From: Pseudomonas gingeri
Lineage (GTDB): Bacteria > Pseudomonadota > Gammaproteobacteria > Pseudomonadales > Pseudomonadaceae
Length of the DNA: 64,000 nt
Direction of reading: 5' to 3'
Assembly (NCBI RefSeq): GCF_013385635.1
Contig: NZ_JACAPR010000010.1
Coordinates: 186,001 to 250,000, forward strand
Positions 37,653 through 44,609 of this stretch are shown piece by piece (positions within the stretch are counted from its first letter, which is position 1; the number at the start of each line of letters is the position of its first letter). The notes under the pieces are model-generated. The model made no database searches and was not told the origin of the DNA. It worked only from the letters and a program-made list of their open reading frames with translations. The position numbers and the translations under genes were made by a program.

Positions 37653-37882
37653 GGCGCTGTCCTCCTGATATCAGCCGCAAATGCCTCGGCCTGGATCTCG
37701 TAGAAACGATTGAACCTGGCCTTGTACGTGCCGAACTCGATGTCATCGATCGCGCCTAGCGCGTGGGCCATTTCGAACGCCATCGAGGTTTCGGCGAAGA
37801 GTTGCGCAGAGCTGTCGCCGTTGCGCAGGCAGTCGAACCGGGCATCGATCATGCCGACGGCGATTGTGTGGGCCCGGCTCAT
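37649..37882 (-). CDS. Small hypothetical phage protein
   Basis: 77 residues from ATG 37882 (MSRAHTIAVGMIDARFD), which overlaps the upstream stop; an upstream extension to 37975 overlaps the previous gene too far. Central helix SSAQLFAETSMAFEMAHALG. Unknown function. Confidence 0.62.
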   Translation of the reverse strand: MSRAHTIAVGMIDARFDCLRNGDSSAQLFAETSMAFEMAHALGAIDDIEFGTYKARFNRFYEIQAEAFAADIRRTAP

Positions 37883-38166
37883 GCCGCCCACCGTTGCCGG
37901 CGCGCTGCCGCGTCGATCTCGATCCAGAGCGCGACCTCGATCTGCGCCGAATACTGCTCGGCAATCTGGTAGCACTCGTACGGCGAGACATCCATCTTGA
38001 TCCCGTCGTCGTCATAGCTGACACCGGAGATCACAACAAAATCGATCTCACGGCTGCCGTAGAAATCCCAGTCGCTGTTCCAGGTGCCGGGGCTCGGCGG
38101 CACATTCTCGCAATGGGTCACCTCCACGCGGAGGCAGAACCCTTCCACAATCACTTCGTGTTCCAT
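37879..38166 (-). CDS. Hypothetical phage protein
   Basis: 95 residues, acidic, rich in beta strands (EHEVIVEGFCLRVEVTHCEN), with SDWDFYGSREIDFVVIS in the middle. Similar small proteins are common in Pseudomonas prophages, but no function is known to me. First of a chain of five genes joined by 4-nt overlaps. Confidence 0.68.
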   Translation of the reverse strand: MEHEVIVEGFCLRVEVTHCENVPPSPGTWNSDWDFYGSREIDFVVISGVSYDDDGIKMDVSPYECYQIAEQYSAQIEVALWIEIDAAARRQRWAA

Positions 38167-38191
38167 GGTCGCCTCCAGTGTGGCGGTGTGA

Positions 38192-38788
38192 TTACTCGGT
38201 CTTAGGCTCGGCTGGCTCTTCCGGCTTAATGGTTGCGCCAGGTACTGCCGGAGAAACCTCGATGATCTGTTTCAAGATCGGTTTCCAGATCGACCACCAG
38301 GCCAAGGCCTTGTCATCCATGCGACTGATCTCTTCATCGGTAAATGCCCACCACTCGGCCAGTGCGTGGAACTGGCAGCCGATCTGCATACGATCAGCCG
38401 TGTAGGTGACTGGCCAGATATCGCACTGAATGGCTTTGATCTCTTTGCAGTTGCCGGATGCGCCCCAAATACTGGATAGGTCGCCCAGGTAGGCACCGCG
38501 CAGGTTGGCACCGCCCAGGTAGGCACCGCCCAGGTTGGCACCGCCCAGGTTGGCATCGCGCAGGTTGGCACCGCGCAGGTTGGCACCGCCCAGGTAGGCA
38601 CCGCGCAGGTTGGCATCGCGCAGGTTGGCATCGCGCAGGTTGGCACCGCCCAGGTAGGCACCGCCCAGGTAGGCACCGCCCAGGTTGGCATCGCCCAGGT
38701 CTGCGCGCTCGCCGCCCTCTTCATCATCCAGCCACGCGCGGTGCTTGCCGAGGATCTCGGCCAGTTGTTCAGGGGTGAAAGTTTTCAT
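38192..38788 (-). CDS. Pentapeptide-repeat protein
   Basis: 198 residues. After a short N-terminal helix segment (TPEQLAEILGKHRAWL) come 15 uninterrupted A(N/Y/D)L(G/R)(G/D) pentapeptides (about residues 29-103), predicted to form a quadrilateral beta-helix, then a C-terminal domain with WW-containing helices and a polar tail. Some pentapeptide proteins mimic DNA and protect gyrase; whether this one does is unknown. Start at ATG 38788 after AAGGA; the frame extends upstream without a ribosome site. The repeats are almost identical at DNA level. Confidence 0.85.
   Translation of the reverse strand: MKTFTPEQLAEILGKHRAWLDDEEGGERADLGDANLGGAYLGGAYLGGANLRDANLRDANLRGAYLGGANLRGANLRDANLGGANLGGAYLGGANLRGAYLGDLSSIWGASGNCKEIKAIQCDIWPVTYTADRMQIGCQFHALAEWWAFTDEEISRMDDKALAWWSIWKPILKQIIEVSPAVPGATIKPEEPAEPKTE
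38480..38704. repeat. 15-bp tandem repeat array (15 units) inside the pentapeptide gene
   Basis: Units such as AGGTTGGCACCGCCC and AGGTAGGCACCGCGC follow each other without spacers for 225 bp. Third-codon positions are conserved, which points to recent slippage or unequal recombination. Confidence 0.9.
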
Positions 38789-38855
38789 GGGGTTGTCCTT
38801 GTCGGTTGGATTACATCCGTCTGCCCACTCGGTGGAATGGACAGAGGTGATGCGG

Positions 38856-38987
38856 TCAGAAAACACGGATGGCTGTGTAGCCATCCGTGGCGGTGCAGCC
38901 AAAGGCGTACTTGTCGATTGCCTCGGACTCGCTGGCAGCGAATTGGAAGCCGACCCAGCGGCCGTTCAGGTAGAGGTCATAGCGCAT
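38856..38987 (-). CDS. 43-residue phage protein, first gene of the leftward operon
   Basis: Starts MRYDLYLNGRWVGFQFAASE and ends in GYTAIRVF. Well preceded by CCGGAGAAAGACC. Position directly after the pL leader is where lambda-type phages keep N-like regulators, but the protein lacks an arginine-rich motif, so I do not call it an antiterminator. Confidence 0.65.
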   Translation of the reverse strand: MRYDLYLNGRWVGFQFAASESEAIDKYAFGCTATDGYTAIRVF

Positions 38988-39011
38988 GGTCTTTCTCCGG
39001 TTGTTTTCCCA

Positions 39012-39035
39012 ATGCACCCGGTCGCCCAGGTGCAT
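39012..39035 (-). promoter_or_regulatory. Leader hairpin before the first leftward gene
   Basis: ATGCACC and GGTGCAT (39012-39018 and 39029-39035) form a 7-bp stem, about 25 nt before the ATG at 38987. Another hairpin (GTGGG-5 nt-CCCAC) lies at 39095-39109. The roughly 210-nt leader contains no other ORF I can support. Confidence 0.5.
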
Positions 39036-39156
39036 CAGTGAAAAATTCCGTTGTCTTGCACGCCGACCTACCGAGATCCATACGGCGCATCAGTGTGGGA
39101 ATCGCCCACGCCCGATGCGTCAAAGCCTTTCCCGGCCGACGCTGTGTTGCTGCTGG

Positions 39157-39169
39157 TTGTTAAAGAGCG
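39157..39169 (-). promoter_or_regulatory. boxA antitermination site in the pL leader
   Basis: The minus strand reads CGCTCTTTAACAA, identical in its core to ribosomal and phage boxA (CGCTCTTTAAC). It starts about 32 nt after the predicted pL start of transcription, the expected place for a nut-like site recruiting NusB/NusE. Confidence 0.8.
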
Positions 39170-39207
39170 GTGGCTTGCGCCGGGTTGCGTATTGCTTGAC
39201 GGCTCAA

Positions 39208-39236
39208 ACAATACGAAAGCGTATTGGTAGTGTCAA
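39208..39236 (-). promoter_or_regulatory. Leftward early promoter pL
   Basis: Minus strand: TTGACA (39236-39231), 17-nt spacer, TATTGT (39213-39208). Operator copies cover the spacer/-10 region and the -35 region, so repressor would block it directly. Confidence 0.85.
39209..39226. promoter_or_regulatory. Repressor operator OL1
   Basis: CAATACGAAAGCGTATTG, an 18-bp dyad with 7-bp perfect arms, between the -35 and -10 elements of pL. It is one of five related sites in the immunity region. Confidence 0.82.
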
Positions 39237-39251
39237 TACGTAAATGCATTG
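39234..39251. promoter_or_regulatory. Repressor operator OL2
   Basis: CAATACGTAAATGCATTG, differing by one base from the OR1 site at 40364. It overlaps the pL -35 element; centre-to-centre distance to OL1 is 25 bp. Confidence 0.8.
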
Positions 39252-39267
39252 AATTTTTCTCCAGGCG

Positions 39268-39296
39268 AAAAAAAGCCCGCTCAGTGGCGGGCTTCT
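39268..39296 (-). terminator. Terminator of the repressor operon
   Basis: Minus strand: AAGCCCGC-CACTGA-GCGGGCTT followed by TTTTTCG. It stops the lysogenic transcript (repressor plus 95-residue membrane gene) before it reaches the pL promoter. Confidence 0.85.
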
Positions 39297-39319
39297 TGCG
39301 AAGGATTTATGACTTCAGG

Positions 39320-39607
39320 TCAGGATTTTCCGCTGACTACCCATCGATACACGCGACCAGTGATCGCGTCATACAAGACCGACAACAGCAGACCAGCGAT
39401 AACCAGGTAGGTGCCATAGAGGGCAAGGGGGTATCGCCGTACTTGGCTTGCATCAAGCGTGATGACCCGGCCCCATTTATTGAAAAAAGTAGACGCACTC
39501 CATGCATCTCCAGATATTTGGAGCAGGCCGATTGCCAAGAGCAGCGTGCCAATTGCGAGAGCGACAATCCCTATCCGCTTTGGAATAGTGTTCATGATTT
39601 TATGCAT
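39320..39607 (-). CDS. Two-helix membrane protein coupled to the repressor gene
   Basis: 95 residues with two transmembrane helices (about 10-30 and 63-83) separated by a 30-residue extracytoplasmic or cytoplasmic loop. ATG 39607 overlaps the repressor stop (TAATG), so it is expressed from the repressor promoter in the lysogen; a second possible ATG is at 39595. It is closed by its own terminator. The position equals that of lambda rexAB, so a lysogenic-conversion or superinfection-exclusion role is plausible. No family recognised. Confidence 0.72.
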   Translation of the reverse strand: MHKIMNTIPKRIGIVALAIGTLLLAIGLLQISGDAWSASTFFNKWGRVITLDASQVRRYPLALYGTYLVIAGLLLSVLYDAITGRVYRWVVSGKS

Positions 39608-40290
39608 TACAGCTTCCTCGCATTCCAGGCCAGCAGCACGCGGGCGTGAATCCGCAACAGGTCGAGTTCGGCGCCCTTGATGTCATATGGCGGGAACGCA
39701 TCGTTATCGGAAATCATGCGGATCATTTTCGGAAGCCGCTGCAGTCGCTTGATGTAGAGCACCCCGTCCAGTGAGAACAGATATACACCATCGACCACGA
39801 CTTCATTGACCCCCTTGTCAATGATCAGCGGGTCGCCACTGGTGAACGTCTTTTCCATGCTCTCGCCGAATCCAGTCACCACCGCCAGGTTCTCCGGCCT
39901 GCTGTAGTTGACGCCCTGTTCCCGCAAATACTCCTGTCGAACGGTGATATTCCGGATTGTCTCGATATAGTCGCTGGGTACTACCTGTCCTGGCCCCATA
40001 GATCCCACCACGTCGTATTGAGGGATATCGATATCGCCCTTCGCCTTTCCGGCGAAGTTCGCCACAACAACGTTCGATCCTTTCTCGCGTTCACCTCCAC
40101 GCCAGAGCCAGTCGGCCGTAACGCCAAGCGCCTTGGCAATCCTTTCGATATTGTCCTGGCGCGGACTCTTAGAGTCTCCGGTCACGATCCGGTGAACGGT
40201 CGGTTGATTGACCCCTGAGCGTCGGCCCAGTTCACCCTCGGACAACCCTAACCGCTCCATTTCCGCCGCAATCCTTTCGCCGATCTTCAT
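39607..40290 (-). CDS. CI-like prophage repressor (XRE HTH + S24 LexA-type peptidase)
   Basis: 227 residues. The HTH is at about 15-60 (GRRSGVNQPTVHRIVTGDSK). The C-terminal S24 peptidase domain has the nucleophile Ser in GFGESMEKTF and the general-base Lys in GVLYIKRLQ. RecA-stimulated self-cleavage would induce the prophage after DNA damage. ATG 40290 is chosen over 40302 because it matches the family start (MKIGERIA). Faces the Cro-like gene across a region with three operators. Confidence 0.92.
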   Translation of the reverse strand: MKIGERIAAEMERLGLSEGELGRRSGVNQPTVHRIVTGDSKSPRQDNIERIAKALGVTADWLWRGGEREKGSNVVVANFAGKAKGDIDIPQYDVVGSMGPGQVVPSDYIETIRNITVRQEYLREQGVNYSRPENLAVVTGFGESMEKTFTSGDPLIIDKGVNEVVVDGVYLFSLDGVLYIKRLQRLPKMIRMISDNDAFPPYDIKGAELDLLRIHARVLLAWNARKL

Positions 40291-40299
40291 GCGCCTATC

Positions 40300-40317
40300 C
40301 AATAAGAAAACGTATTA
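40300..40317. promoter_or_regulatory. Repressor operator OR3
   Basis: CAATAAGAAAACGTATTA, a degenerate copy of the CAATACG-N4-CGTATTG operator, just upstream of the repressor gene. Likely involved in autoregulation. Confidence 0.65.
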
Positions 40318-40330
40318 AAAAACGAGTCTA

Positions 40331-40359
40331 TTGCAGCCTCCAATCCGCTTGCGTATCAT
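40331..40359 (+). promoter_or_regulatory. Rightward early promoter pR
   Basis: TTGCAG (40331-40336), 17-nt spacer, TATCAT (40354-40359). The OR2 site occupies the spacer and OR1 the start region. Confidence 0.7.
40341..40358. promoter_or_regulatory. Repressor operator OR2 (weak)
   Basis: CAATCCGCTTGCGTATCA, two mismatches in the arms relative to the consensus. It lies between OR1 and OR3 and inside pR. Confidence 0.55.
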
Positions 40360-40363
40360 CGAT

Positions 40364-40381
40364 CAATACGTAAACGCATTG
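40364..40381. promoter_or_regulatory. Repressor operator OR1
   Basis: CAATACGTAAACGCATTG, near-identical to OL2. It ends 10 nt before the Cro-like start codon. Confidence 0.8.
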
Positions 40382-40391
40382 GTGAGCAAAA

Positions 40392-40580
40392 ATGACCATC
40401 CAAGAAATGCTTGCGGACCTTGCTGCATGGGGCTTCTCCCAAGGCGCAATCGCCCGCAATGTCGGCACCACGCAGCCAACCATTCACCGCGCCACCAAGG
40501 GCGCAAGCATCGGCTACGAGACCGGGAAGCTGATCGAAGCCATGCACAAAGAGGCTGAAGCCTCTCGCTCGGCGGCCTGA
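40392..40580 (+). CDS. Cro-like HTH regulator
   Basis: 62 residues, essentially one helix-turn-helix (SQGAIARNVGTTQPTIHRAT, about 16-35). First gene of the rightward operon and divergent from the repressor with shared operators, so by position a Cro analogue favouring lytic growth. Confidence 0.82.
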   Translation: MTIQEMLADLAAWGFSQGAIARNVGTTQPTIHRATKGASIGYETGKLIEAMHKEAEASRSAA

Positions 40581-40582
40581 CC

Positions 40583-40891
40583 ATGCCCACGTCCCCATTA
40601 AGCCAAGAGCAGACCGTAAGGGCCCGCAAGAACTACTCAGTTCTCATGCAGCACCTTGCGTCGGTCGGCAATGCGCCGGTGGCGCTTGCAGTCGGTTGCG
40701 ACGAGGCAACGATCAGCCGGATGAAGCCGGAGAAGTTCGAACAGTTCTGCCAGATCCTGGCCGTGCTCGGGCTGAAGATCGTGCCGACCAACATGCGGTG
40801 TTTCGACGTGCGCGACATCGAGGCAATCCTTTATCAGGCCAAGCGTTGGATGGAGCACATCCAGGGCGTTGACCAACTGCAGGAGGATTGA
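40583..40891 (+). CDS. CII-like transcriptional activator
   Basis: 102 residues. LAVGCDEATISRMKPEKFEQFCQIL (described as residues 33-57) resembles the lambda CII helix-turn-helix and its flanking helix. CII-type proteins activate repressor establishment and integrase promoters. Begins 2 nt after the Cro-like stop. Confidence 0.8.
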   Translation: MPTSPLSQEQTVRARKNYSVLMQHLASVGNAPVALAVGCDEATISRMKPEKFEQFCQILAVLGLKIVPTNMRCFDVRDIEAILYQAKRWMEHIQGVDQLQED

Positions 40892-40893
40892 CC

Positions 40894-41637
40894 GTGGAAT
40901 GGTTCCGGATGTACGGCGAGTTCGCCACCGACCCCAAAGTGCAGATGATGAGCGAGGCCGACCAGCGCCGATTCATCATGCTGCTTTGCCTCCGTTGCAG
41001 TAACGACGATGTAACGTTACATGAAACAGAAATAGCGTTTCAGTTGCGCATCAGCGATGAAGAGTGGTCGAGGTCAAAAGCCCTGTTCTTGAGCAAGGGC
41101 CTGATCGATGAAGAATGTCGCCCGGTGAAGTGGGACAGCCGCCAGTTTGTCTCAGACTCAAGCGCGGCGCGGGTTGCAGCCCATCGAGCAAAGAAGAAAC
41201 AGGCATGTAACGTTACAGTAACGCCACCAGATACAGATACAGATACAGATACAGATACAGATAAAGATCAAAAGCTTCTCGTCGACGCCGAGCGTCAACC
41301 GGGCGACGACGACCAGAATTCCGAAAAGCCAAACGCGATCCCTCCGTGCCCGTACCAGAAGATCCTGGACCTGTACCACGCCGGCCTGCCCGAACTGCCC
41401 GCCGTTGTCCTGCTCAACGACCTGCGCAAGAAACACCTCGCCGCCCGATGGCGTGAAAACGCCGTGCACCAGGACCTCCAGTTTTGGGCCGATTACTTCT
41501 TCCAGGTCAAACAATCCCGCTTCCTGCTCGGCCAGGCTGAAGGGCGCCAGGGCTCAAAGCCCTTCCGCGCAACGTTCGACTGGCTGATCGCCCCCAGCAA
41601 CTTCGTGAAAGTCATCGAGGGAAATTACAATGCGTGA
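40894..41637 (+). CDS. Phage replication initiator (O/DnaT-like)
   Basis: 247 residues. The N-terminal domain (EWFRMYGEFATDPKVQMM) is the replication-protein winged-helix type seen in Pseudomonas phages. A low-complexity linker of alternating Thr-Asp (about 113-124) follows, then a C-terminal region ending FRATFDWLIAPSNFVKVIEG that probably loads the adjacent DnaB-like helicase. GTG 40894 is spaced 7 nt from AGGAGG; TTG 40888 is too close. Contains repeats that may be the phage origin. Overlaps dnaB by 8 nt. Confidence 0.85.
   Translation: MEWFRMYGEFATDPKVQMMSEADQRRFIMLLCLRCSNDDVTLHETEIAFQLRISDEEWSRSKALFLSKGLIDEECRPVKWDSRQFVSDSSAARVAAHRAKKKQACNVTVTPPDTDTDTDTDTDKDQKLLVDAERQPGDDDQNSEKPNAIPPCPYQKILDLYHAGLPELPAVVLLNDLRKKHLAARWRENAVHQDLQFWADYFFQVKQSRFLLGQAEGRQGSKPFRATFDWLIAPSNFVKVIEGNYNA
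41010..41259. repeat. Candidate phage replication origin within the initiator gene
   Basis: Two identical palindromes TGTAACGTTACA (41010-41021 and 41206-41217) are followed by five perfect GATACA hexamers (41230-41259). An AT-richer stretch then begins. Lambdoid phages keep their origin inside the O gene, so this cluster is a good candidate. Confidence 0.5.
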
Positions 41638-43066
41638 CCCCTACAGCCTCGAAGCCGAGCACGCGGTGCTGGGCGCAATGCTGATCAAACCCGAACTGAT
41701 CGACATCCTGTCCGCCGATCTCAAGACATCGGATTTCTTTTTCGCCGACAACCGCGCCGTGTTCGAAGCGATCCAGACGCTGAAGGCCAGGGGCACCCCG
41801 GTTGACTTCCTGACCGTTGCGGAGCAGGTGGGCGATCTGCACGGGGACTCGTCTTCCCTGGCGTACTGCGCCGATCTGCACCGCAACACGCCATCAGCGG
41901 CCAACGCCAGGGCCTACGCCAACACCGTGCTCGAACGCAGCACCGTCCGCGCCCTGATGACCGCGGCCCAGGCCATCCACGAAATCGCCCAGGGTGATTC
42001 CGGTACCGAGGACAAAATCACTCAGTCCCAGGCTGAGATCAACGCGATCGGCAGCAGCTCTGCAGGATCGGAAACGATCACCGCCGGTGAGGCAATCCGC
42101 AGGCACGTCGAGGAGCTGGAGCGCCGCGAAGCCCTGGGCGGAGCCATGGACGGGCTGAGCACCGGCATACCCTCGCTCGACGCCAAAATCATGGGCCTGA
42201 AGGGCGGGCAACTGATCATCATCGCCGGCCGCCCGAAGATGGGTAAAACCACCCTGGCCATGAACATCGTCGATCACAACGCGATCCTTGACAGCAAGCG
42301 CGTGCTTGTGTTCAGCCAAGAAATGTCCCACGGCGAGCTGATGGACAAGTCCCTGGCATCCCTGGGCAATATCCCGCTCAAGGCGCTCAAGGATGGGACC
42401 GCGCTCAAGACCCACTCCACGCAGATGGTCGAAACCTCGAACCTGATCCACGGCGCCGCCATCGAGCTGTACGACCGCAGCGGCGTGACCATCAACCGCA
42501 TTCGCTCAGCCGCCCGCCGGCAGAAAATGAATTTCGGGCTCGACCTGGTCGTCGTTGACCACCTGGGCCTGGTGGACGTCGATGACGCCCGGGCGAACGC
42601 CGTGCAGCGGATCAGCGAGATCACCCGCCAGCTCAAGCTGCTGGCCAAGGAGCTCGACGTCCCGGTCATCGCCCTGTCCCAACTCAACCGCCAGCTCGAA
42701 CAGCGCCCGAACAAGCGACCAACCCCGTCGGACCTGCGCGACTCGGGCTCAATCGAGCAAGACGCCGACATGATCGTGTTCGTGTACCGGGATGAGGTCT
42801 ACGAGCCGAACACCCAGTTCCGCGGGATCGCCGAGATCATCATCGGCGCCGCCCGCGGTATCCAGCCTTGCACGGTCCGCGTGTCCTACCAGGGCGGCTA
42901 CAGCCGGTTCGTTGAGCTGGTCGCCAAGGCCGATTCAGCACCGCCTGACCTGTTCGACGACGGGGCCGATTACTCGCCGAAGCCGGAAAGCGCCGTCGCG
43001 AAGGTCACCAGCATGGCCGAGCGGTACAAAAAACAACCCTCCCAGTACGGAGCGCACCGCTCATGA
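41630..43066 (+). CDS. Replicative DNA helicase (DnaB family)
   Basis: 478 residues. N-terminal DnaB domain (EAEHAVLGAMLIKPELID) and C-terminal RecA-like domain with Walker A GRPKMGKTT (about 199-207), Walker B LVVVDHLGL and the arginine-finger region near SYQGGYSRF. The phage thus brings its own hexameric helicase. Precedes rusA with a 4-nt overlap. Confidence 0.94.
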   Translation: MRDPYSLEAEHAVLGAMLIKPELIDILSADLKTSDFFFADNRAVFEAIQTLKARGTPVDFLTVAEQVGDLHGDSSSLAYCADLHRNTPSAANARAYANTVLERSTVRALMTAAQAIHEIAQGDSGTEDKITQSQAEINAIGSSSAGSETITAGEAIRRHVEELERREALGGAMDGLSTGIPSLDAKIMGLKGGQLIIIAGRPKMGKTTLAMNIVDHNAILDSKRVLVFSQEMSHGELMDKSLASLGNIPLKALKDGTALKTHSTQMVETSNLIHGAAIELYDRSGVTINRIRSAARRQKMNFGLDLVVVDHLGLVDVDDARANAVQRISEITRQLKLLAKELDVPVIALSQLNRQLEQRPNKRPTPSDLRDSGSIEQDADMIVFVYRDEVYEPNTQFRGIAEIIIGAARGIQPCTVRVSYQGGYSRFVELVAKADSAPPDLFDDGADYSPKPESAVAKVTSMAERYKKQPSQYGAHRS

Positions 43067-43506
43067 ACGATCTCAAGCCAGTCTCATTCGTCGTGCCAGG
43101 TGAGGCTATCGGCAAAGGCCGTCCGCGCGTCAGCACAATCGGTGGCCACGCCCGTATGTTCACGCCGAAGAAAACCGCGAACTACGAAACTCTGATCTCG
43201 ATGGCAGCCCATGAAGCCATGGCCGGGCGTGAGCTGATCGCCGGCCCTGTGCTGATCGAGCTGCGCATCGTCGTCAGCGTCGCCGCGTCCTGGTCCAAGA
43301 AGAAAACCGCCGCCGCGCTCGCCGGCGAGGTCATGCCGACCAAGAAACCGGACACCGACAACGTGCTCAAGGCCATCTGCGACGGCATCAACGGCGTCGT
43401 GTTCCGCGATGACGTGCAGGTCGTGGATGTGTTCGCCCGCAAGCGCTTCGGCGAAACCCCTGGCGTCTCGGTCAGGGTGGTTCCGCTGGAAGGGGAATCG
43501 TCATGA
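43063..43506 (+). CDS. rusA: RusA-family Holliday junction resolvase
   Basis: 147 residues. Acidic catalytic motif KPDTDNVLKAICDGINGVVFRDD (Asp residues near 91-93 and 110-111) and the usual PxxKGRPR-like start (GEAIGKGRPRV). Resolves recombination or replication intermediates before packaging. Confidence 0.92.
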   Translation: MNDLKPVSFVVPGEAIGKGRPRVSTIGGHARMFTPKKTANYETLISMAAHEAMAGRELIAGPVLIELRIVVSVAASWSKKKTAAALAGEVMPTKKPDTDNVLKAICDGINGVVFRDDVQVVDVFARKRFGETPGVSVRVVPLEGESS

Positions 43507-43601
43507 GCCACCACCTGCTGATCGCTACCGCCGCCGTCGGCACCATCCTGCTGATCGCGGCAAACCTGTTCCTGCGCTGTGGAGGTGCCCTGTGTCTCTG
43601 A
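43503..43601 (+). CDS. 32-residue membrane micro-protein
   Basis: MSHHLLIATAAVGTILLIAA begins a single-helix peptide. ATG overlaps the rusA stop (ATGA), and the next gene's GTG overlaps its end. Unknown function. Confidence 0.5.
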   Translation: MSHHLLIATAAVGTILLIAANLFLRCGGALCL

Positions 43602-43891
43602 AACCAATCCTGAAGTGGTCCTGCCGCGAACTGGCCGATGGCTGGGTCATGATCGGCGTCGACGTCAGCCTGGAGCAGGGCGACGATCCGGAGGCGTTGC
43701 TCGGTTACAGGCGGGCCGTGCATCCCTTCCAGTTCGACGAGTCCGACACTCCGGTTATGGACTTCCAGTTTCTTATCGCTGAAATGACTTACAGGATTAC
43801 GAGAGGGCTGGAGGGGTGCGGGGACGCGCAACCGCACCCAGCCTCGCGCGCGGGCGCGTTTGGTGGCTGTGATGAAGCCTCCCGTGCTTGA
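43592..43891 (+). CDS. Hypothetical phage protein
   Basis: 99 residues from GTG 43592, placed 6 nt after GGAGG; the open frame before it is only a shadow of rusA. Core SCRELADGWVMIGVDVSLEQ. No known domain. Its end overlaps the following HTH gene by about 20 nt. Confidence 0.6.
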   Translation: MSLKPILKWSCRELADGWVMIGVDVSLEQGDDPEALLGYRRAVHPFQFDESDTPVMDFQFLIAEMTYRITRGLEGCGDAQPHPASRAGAFGGCDEASRA

Positions 43892-44222
43892 GCAGATCCC
43901 GCTCTTCGCCGAGCCGGTTCGCGTGCCAATGTCGCAGATGATTCTGCACACGCCCGCGCCACCCGCCAGGCCAGGGCCGAAGCGCATCGACTGGTTTCGG
44001 GTGATTACGGAGGTTCTGCGCTCGGGGTACTCGATCCAGGGCGCAGCAGATGAGATTGGCGTTGCTCGTACGACGCTGATTGGCTGGAAGCAGGGCGCAG
44101 AGCCCCGTTACAGCGAGGGTGAACGCCTGGTGCTGTTGTGGTGCCAGGTGACAGAGCAAGACCGCAACGAACTGCCCATGGTCGCGGCGAGCGACTGGTG
44201 GGCTTATCACTCCAAGGCTTGA
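43872..44222 (+). CDS. Small HTH protein, candidate late regulator
   Basis: 116 residues. A helix-turn-helix is seen at about 60-83 (GYSIQGAADEIGVARTTLIG), followed by WKQGAEPRYSEGERLVLLW. It lies between the replication module and the lysis cassette, the place of Q-type late regulators in lambdoid phages, but it has no Q signature. DNA binding is likely; the regulatory role is inferred from position only. Confidence 0.65.
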   Translation: MKPPVLEQIPLFAEPVRVPMSQMILHTPAPPARPGPKRIDWFRVITEVLRSGYSIQGAADEIGVARTTLIGWKQGAEPRYSEGERLVLLWCQVTEQDRNELPMVAASDWWAYHSKA

Positions 44223-44232
44223 GGGAATACCG

Positions 44233-44520
44233 ATGAAACTTACTCGCGAAGACGAACAACGCATAATTGATCTGTCCGACGCTGCCGGCCGAGCCATCAA
44301 CAACGGCCTTCATGATCTGGCTGAAAAGCTGGCTGCCGAGGCCGAGAAGTTGCTGAGCGATGGGCAAGGTCAATCGTTTCAGGATTTCGGCGCCAGTTGC
44401 GGCCTGAACATGGAGCATTTGCACGGACAAGACCAGCACTTCGCCAGCAAGCACACTCAGGAACTGTTCGATTGCTGGCTGGCTGCTCGCGGCCAGAAGG
44501 TGTTTACGCCGCCGAAATAG
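44233..44520 (+). CDS. Hypothetical phage protein
   Basis: 95 helical residues (LTREDEQRIIDLSDAAGRAI). No family recognised. Its TAG stop is part of the first conserved hairpin element. Confidence 0.6.
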   Translation: MKLTREDEQRIIDLSDAAGRAINNGLHDLAEKLAAEAEKLLSDGQGQSFQDFGASCGLNMEHLHGQDQHFASKHTQELFDCWLAARGQKVFTPPK

Positions 44521-44585
44521 TCGGGATTCCGACACCTGACCCCGCCGATGCTTCCGTCATCGCAGCCCAGCCACCGCGCCGGGCT
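44515..44585 (+). ncRNA. Recurrent hairpin element, copy 1 (loop variant)
   Basis: AAATAGTCGGGATTCCGACA: stem GTCGG/CCGAC (44520-44533) with GATT loop in place of GAAA. Downstream AGCCC (44564) and GGGCT (44581) form a second stem followed by TTTTTT, 25 nt before the holin start. Confidence 0.6.
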
Positions 44586-44609
44586 TTTTTCTGGCAGGGA
44601 GAAACCACT

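Noticed and set aside
38480..38704. Possible CRISPR array
   Set aside because: Repeats are 15 bp, directly adjacent, without spacers, and encode a pentapeptide helix.
39095..39109. boxB-like hairpin GTGGG-5 nt-CCCAC in the pL leader
   Set aside because: About 48 nt from boxA instead of the usual few nt, and no N-like protein; kept only as a leader hairpin.
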